Positions 60,388-64,000 of a stretch of DNA of 64,000 nucleotides are shown in pieces. The notes under the pieces were generated by a model. It had not been told where the DNA came from. It saw only the letters and a program-made list of their open reading frames with translations, and did no database searches. Position 1 is the stretch's first letter. Each line of letters begins with the position of its first letter. This DNA is from Brevibacterium yomogidense (GTDB lineage: Bacteria > Actinomycetota > Actinomycetes > Actinomycetales > Brevibacteriaceae). The stretch covers positions 62,001 through 126,000 of the forward strand of contig NZ_FWFF01000003.1 in the NCBI RefSeq assembly GCF_900163715.1. The letters are read 5' to 3'. The position numbers were made by a program, and so were the translations under genes.

Positions 60388-60845
60388 GCTACACCCTCGA
60401 TTCAAACATTCTCATCAACATGGAGCGGCTCTACCCCCGCGACATCTTCCCGTCCCTATGGGCTTCAATCGAAGGCCTCGTGAGCCAGGGAGAGGCCTGT
60501 ATCTGCGAAGCAGTCCTCCGCGAGTTGGAGCGAGGTGACGACGACCTCCACATCTGGGCAAAGAACCTCCACGGGTTCCTATGCGCAACGCATCAAGATG
60601 AGGTGTTGACGGTGGCCGCCATCACTCAGGCCCACCCCGGCTGGGTGAGCGGAACACAGAACGATGCCGACCCCTGGGTCATTGCCCATGGACTTCAAGA
60701 GCAGCGGGTAGTGGTTACCGAGGAAACCCTGAAGGGCCCCAATACACCGGACCGGAACCAGAAGATCCCCAATGTTGCTTTGGAACACGGGGTACCCACC
60801 ATGAAGTTTTTCGGATTCGTCAAGGCGCAAGGCTGGACTTTCTAG
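60384..60845 (+). CDS. DUF4411 family PIN-like protein
   Basis: 153 aa from GTG at 60384, overlapping the ImmA gene (GTGA). The N-terminal TLDSNILINMERLYP has the first PIN-type Asp, and NDADPWVIAHGLQEQ supplies the later acidic cluster, as in VapC-like RNases. The DUF4411 family commonly follows ImmA/IrrE genes. A toxin-like ribonuclease controlled by the peptidase is inferred. Confidence 0.82.
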   Translation: MSYTLDSNILINMERLYPRDIFPSLWASIEGLVSQGEACICEAVLRELERGDDDLHIWAKNLHGFLCATHQDEVLTVAAITQAHPGWVSGTQNDADPWVIAHGLQEQRVVVTEETLKGPNTPDRNQKIPNVALEHGVPTMKFFGFVKAQGWTF

Positions 60846-60977
60846 CCGGAATGCAAGCCTGGGATCGCTCCCACTCCAGGACAGTAACGGGGTGATCCGA
60901 GTATCGAAACCAAGCTTTGACAGGCTAAGTTTGCTGCCCGCCAGTACAGAGTAGATTAACTTTCAACGCGGAACCAC

Positions 60978-63917
60978 TCAAGCACTCTTCCGGTATGTGG
61001 CATTGAAGACCGCGCTAGCGAGCCATTGCTTAAAGCTGCTGTTGTCCTGAAACTCCTTGAAGAGCTGCGTGTCATCTGAGATGAGGCGCAGCATGACCTG
61101 GCTGAGGGCACGGTCACTCTCGACGCGGGCGTTCACCGGGTCGTCATTGGCCTGCGCATTCTTGTAGGCCTCGTCCTCGGAAACCAGCCGCGGGATTTCT
61201 TCGGTGATGAACCGCTGCACACGATCGGCGTCGTTCCACTCGATATTGCCGAAGTGATCGTTGAAACTCCGGACGATCGCCGAGAGCCTCTCGAGCTCCG
61301 GATCCGAGAGGTGTCCTCCGCCGGCAGCCGGGATCGGTGCAAGGGTGCCGTCTTCGTCGTCGAGCACGATCTTCATCGCCTTGAGCTTCTCAGCGCGATA
61401 CGACTCCAAGTCGATGTTCTCGAGGATCCCGGCGGCGAGATCCTCCTCCTTGGGAGCCGGGAGTTTGGGCACCAGGTGGTCAAGGAAGATCGATCGCTTC
61501 TCCCACTCCGTGCTGCCGTAGGGCAGGACGGTGGAGAGGAAGTTGTACGTGCGAAGGAAGGCTTTAGCATCACCCTTGAACTTCACCTGGTCATCTTCTT
61601 CAGGGAGTTCGATGTACTCAGCGACGCTGGTGTCCAGCAGCGGGTCCAGCTGGTCGCGCCTCTCGCCCGCCAGGTACCGGCTAACAAATTCTTCGACCTG
61701 CTCAGGTGTGTAGATCCCGAATGCGTCAAGGTCGTTGACCAGGTCATGCAACTTGTTGGCGTCTGTCTCTTCAGCCAGCACGGTCGTGCGGTAGTACGGT
61801 TCAAACGCGCGCTGGATCTCCTCAGCATCGTTGGCAAAGTCGAGAACGAAGGTGTCGCGCTTCGCCGGATGTGCCCGATTGAGCCGCGACAGCGTCTGCA
61901 CCGCCAGGACACCCGACAACGCCTTGTCCACGTACATCGTGTGCAGCAGTGGCTCGTCGTAGCCGGTCTGGAACTTGTTCGCGACGACGAGGATCCGGCT
62001 CGGGTCGGTCTTCACCTGTTCGGCGATCGCGTTGGAGGGGAAGCCATTCAAGCTTGCCTCGGTGACTTTCAGCCCTTTGTACTCGTGCTCACCAGAGAAT
62101 GCGACGACCGCCTTGTACGGGCTCTTGCGGGCTGCGAGCGCGTCACGAATCGCATGGAAGTACTCGATGCACCGTGCGATCGACGAAGTTACGACCATTG
62201 CCCGCGCTTGGCCGCCGATCTTCCGCTTCGCGACCACCTGGGCAAGGAAGTGCTCGACCATGATGTCGGTCTTCTGAGCAATGGCGTGCTCATTTCCCTC
62301 GACATAGGCACGAAGCTTCTTCGAGGCGCGCTTCGCATCGAACTCGGGATCGTCCTCCACAGTCTTCATCAGCTTGTAATAGCTGCCGACCGGCGTGTAG
62401 TTGGAGAGGACATCGATGATGAAGCCCTCTTGAATCGCCTGCTTCATCGTGTACGAGTGGAACGGCCGAAAGCTCGTGCCACCTTCGCCATTGGGCACCG
62501 GTTCGCCGAACATCTCAAGCGTCTTGTTCTTCGGCGTTGCGGTGAAGGCGAAGTAGCTCGCGTTCGTCAACAGCTTCTTGCCCTCGATGATCCGGTTGAT
62601 CCGGTCTTCGACGGTGTCTTCCTCATCGGCTTCGACACCTGCAAGCGCACGAGAAACAGCCGCGGAAGTCTTCGATCCCTGGGACGAGTGCGCCTCATCG
62701 ATGACTATCGCGAACGTACGGTCACGATGGTCCGCGCCGATGTCATCCAGGATGTACGGGAACTTCTGCACCGTGGTAACGATGATTTTCTTGCCTGCGG
62801 TGATCGCACGGCGTAGATCTCCGGATCGGTCGGCATGCACCACAGTCGACCCCACCTGCAGGAACGACTTGATGGTCTGCGTGAGCTGGCTGTCAAGGAT
62901 GATGCGGTCGGTGACGACGATGATCGAGTCGAACGCGATCCGACCAGCATGTGTGGCCTCGGTGAGCTGGTGAGTCAGCCAGGCAATCGAGTTTGACTTG
63001 CCACTTCCAGCCGAGTGTTGAATGAGATAGCGACGACCAGCACCGTTCGCCTCAACATCGGACAAGAGTTGGCGCACGACATCGAGCTGGTGATACCGAG
63101 GGAAGATCGCCTTGGAGACCTTCTTGCCAGTCTTCTGGCTCTTTTCAACCACGATCTGCGCATAGTTCTCGATGATCCCGGCGAGGCTCTGCGGCGCGAG
63201 CACTCGCCGCCACAGGTAGTCCGTCATGACCCCATCGGGGTTTGGCGGGTTACCTGCTCCGTCGTTGAACCCCTGATCGAACGGAAGGAACCACGATGAA
63301 GCGCCCTTGAGCTCCGTACAGAATCGTGCGCGCTGGTCGTCCAGCGCGAAGTGCGCGATCGTCCGTCCGAACGCGAACAGCGGCTCACGAGGATCGCGGT
63401 CGCGCTGGTACTGCTGCACCGCGTCTTCCGCGGTCTGGTTCGTGATGTTGTTCTTCAATTCGAACGTAAAGATGGGCAGACCATTGACGAACGCCACAAG
63501 GTCGACGGCGTCACCTGGATTGCTGACGCTGTGGTGCACCTGCCGTGTGATGACGAATCGGTTCGCGGCAAAATACTCAGCCGCCTTCGGGTTCCCAGCC
63601 GCGGGCGTCGGGTAGTACAGGTCAACGTGCAGACCGAGATGGTCGATGCCGTTGCGCAAGACGTGGACAACACCCCGCCGCGTGATCTCACCCTGGAGCC
63701 GAGCGAGGAACTTGTGACGCGTGGGAGTCTCCGATACGAGCCCGAGCGAGTAGAGGAGATCGGGCTGGGTTGACTCGATGAACTCGGCGAAGTGCTCCAG
63801 ATCGATCGCGTAGGAAGCGACGTAGTTGCCGGGTGCCCCCGTAGCCCAGCCACCCTCGCTCATCTGAGTGACGATGAGCGTTTCCAAGCTCTCCTCGTTG
63901 AGTCGCTGCATGCTCAC
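60978..63917 (-). CDS. hsdR: Type I restriction enzyme R subunit (HsdR)
   Basis: 979 aa from GTG at 63917, overlapping the upstream stop by 4 bases. Nuclease domain: Asp139 and Glu153-x-Lys155 in AVDLVAFVNGLPIFTFELKN, followed by QTAEDAVQQY. Motor domain: Walker A HSAGSGKSNS, DEAH box VIDEAHSSQG and SYFAFTATPKNKTLEMFG. HsdR translocates and cuts unmethylated DNA together with HsdM and HsdS, which are not in view and should lie to the right. Length is typical and there is no frameshift. Confidence 0.93.
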   Translation of the reverse strand: MSMQRLNEESLETLIVTQMSEGGWATGAPGNYVASYAIDLEHFAEFIESTQPDLLYSLGLVSETPTRHKFLARLQGEITRRGVVHVLRNGIDHLGLHVDLYYPTPAAGNPKAAEYFAANRFVITRQVHHSVSNPGDAVDLVAFVNGLPIFTFELKNNITNQTAEDAVQQYQRDRDPREPLFAFGRTIAHFALDDQRARFCTELKGASSWFLPFDQGFNDGAGNPPNPDGVMTDYLWRRVLAPQSLAGIIENYAQIVVEKSQKTGKKVSKAIFPRYHQLDVVRQLLSDVEANGAGRRYLIQHSAGSGKSNSIAWLTHQLTEATHAGRIAFDSIIVVTDRIILDSQLTQTIKSFLQVGSTVVHADRSGDLRRAITAGKKIIVTTVQKFPYILDDIGADHRDRTFAIVIDEAHSSQGSKTSAAVSRALAGVEADEEDTVEDRINRIIEGKKLLTNASYFAFTATPKNKTLEMFGEPVPNGEGGTSFRPFHSYTMKQAIQEGFIIDVLSNYTPVGSYYKLMKTVEDDPEFDAKRASKKLRAYVEGNEHAIAQKTDIMVEHFLAQVVAKRKIGGQARAMVVTSSIARCIEYFHAIRDALAARKSPYKAVVAFSGEHEYKGLKVTEASLNGFPSNAIAEQVKTDPSRILVVANKFQTGYDEPLLHTMYVDKALSGVLAVQTLSRLNRAHPAKRDTFVLDFANDAEEIQRAFEPYYRTTVLAEETDANKLHDLVNDLDAFGIYTPEQVEEFVSRYLAGERRDQLDPLLDTSVAEYIELPEEDDQVKFKGDAKAFLRTYNFLSTVLPYGSTEWEKRSIFLDHLVPKLPAPKEEDLAAGILENIDLESYRAEKLKAMKIVLDDEDGTLAPIPAAGGGHLSDPELERLSAIVRSFNDHFGNIEWNDADRVQRFITEEIPRLVSEDEAYKNAQANDDPVNARVESDRALSQVMLRLISDDTQLFKEFQDNSSFKQWLASAVFNATYRKSA

Positions 63918-64000
63918 TCCTCGCCTTCGCTCAGTGCTTCCTCAAGATCATCGTCGGTTGCTGAGATCGTGTTGTCGAACGACTCGGGTGAGTCCGGCAA
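63914..64000 (-). CDS. Partial gene upstream of hsdR, C-terminus only
   Basis: The visible 28 residues (LPDSPESFDNTISATDDDLE then EALSEGEE and TGA) are very acidic. The stop overlaps the hsdR GTG, so the gene is part of the restriction operon. It could be HsdM, HsdS or an extra gene; the tail alone does not tell. Confidence 0.5.
   Translation of the reverse strand: MPDSPESFDNTISATDDDLEEALSEGEE

Noticed and set aside
60880..60960. TTGACA near 60916 as a promoter between DUF4411 and hsdR
   Set aside because: No -10 at a suitable distance and no gene begins downstream on that strand; the flanking genes converge.
61254..62816. 520-codon plus-strand frame opposite hsdR
   Set aside because: Antisense shadow of a complete HsdR; no start signal or motif.
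1..64000. CRISPR array, tRNA or rRNA genes
   Set aside because: Searched by eye for regularly spaced repeats, GTTCGAATC-type T-arms and rRNA cores; none was convincing.

Overview
The window is high-GC DNA from an actinobacterium. GTG starts, ATGA/GTGA start-stop overlaps, IdeR/DtxR-type iron boxes, a cory-CC-star/ArsA gene pair and a choline oxidase resembling that of Arthrobacter all fit Actinomycetota. My best guess is a Micrococcales genus such as Brevibacterium or Brachybacterium, but the genus is inference. No rRNA, tRNA or CRISPR array was seen.

Region by region. 1-5.4 kb: a partial succinate-semialdehyde-type dehydrogenase, an AhpD-like peroxidase, a CstA transporter, a cory-CC-star protein overlapping an ArsA-family ATPase, and a DUF2695 protein. 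5.7-16.4 kb: a SurA-N lipoprotein, a TDT exporter, a TetR/MFS pair, an alpha/beta hydrolase, a macrolide 2'-phosphotransferase, a rifampin-phosphotransferase-like enzyme and a PlsC-like acyltransferase. Two related palindromic elements lie on either side of the hydrolase/phosphotransferase pair. 16.5-22.8 kb: a second acyltransferase, then a tight osmoprotectant operon (BCCT transporter, betaine-aldehyde dehydrogenase, choline oxidase) ending in a 44-bp palindrome.

22.9-33.8 kb: a DinB protein, a translationally coupled pair of DUF262 proteins (the second with an apparent DUF1524 nuclease end; a candidate defence module), a flavin monooxygenase, DUF1990, AraC/VOC/GNAT genes, a broken hydrolase, a P-loop kinase, nitrobindin and ArfB. 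33.8-36.5 kb: a SipW-type operon in which the signal peptidase is fused to a second secreted domain ending in an LPXTG sorting signal. 36.8-44.6 kb: an AEC transporter, then a divergent iron-regulated locus with two IdeR-like boxes. Two coupled proteins of unknown function read left and a complete peptide/metallophore-type ABC importer reads right.

44.6-55.4 kb: mostly housekeeping and hypothetical genes, including two PD-(D/E)XK-like proteins, a RibD-like reductase with a flavin reductase, YitT, two alpha/beta hydrolases (one with a 15-bp tandem repeat in its 3' end), a 2'-5' RNA ligase-like protein, DUF421 and YtoQ. 55.4-64 kb: an accessory island of gene remnants (IS3 transposase, HigA, BASS-type transporter just upstream, a frameshifted hydrolase, a duplicated small kinase), an intact ParDE toxin-antitoxin pair, an ImmA/IrrE-DUF4411 pair and the HsdR subunit of a type I restriction system running off the right edge. 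A 33-bp repeat, which encodes the same C-terminal peptide at both places, brackets 55.7-58.6 kb.

The most promising less-described systems are the DUF262 pair, the SipW peptidase/LPXTG fusion operon and the iron-controlled divergent locus.
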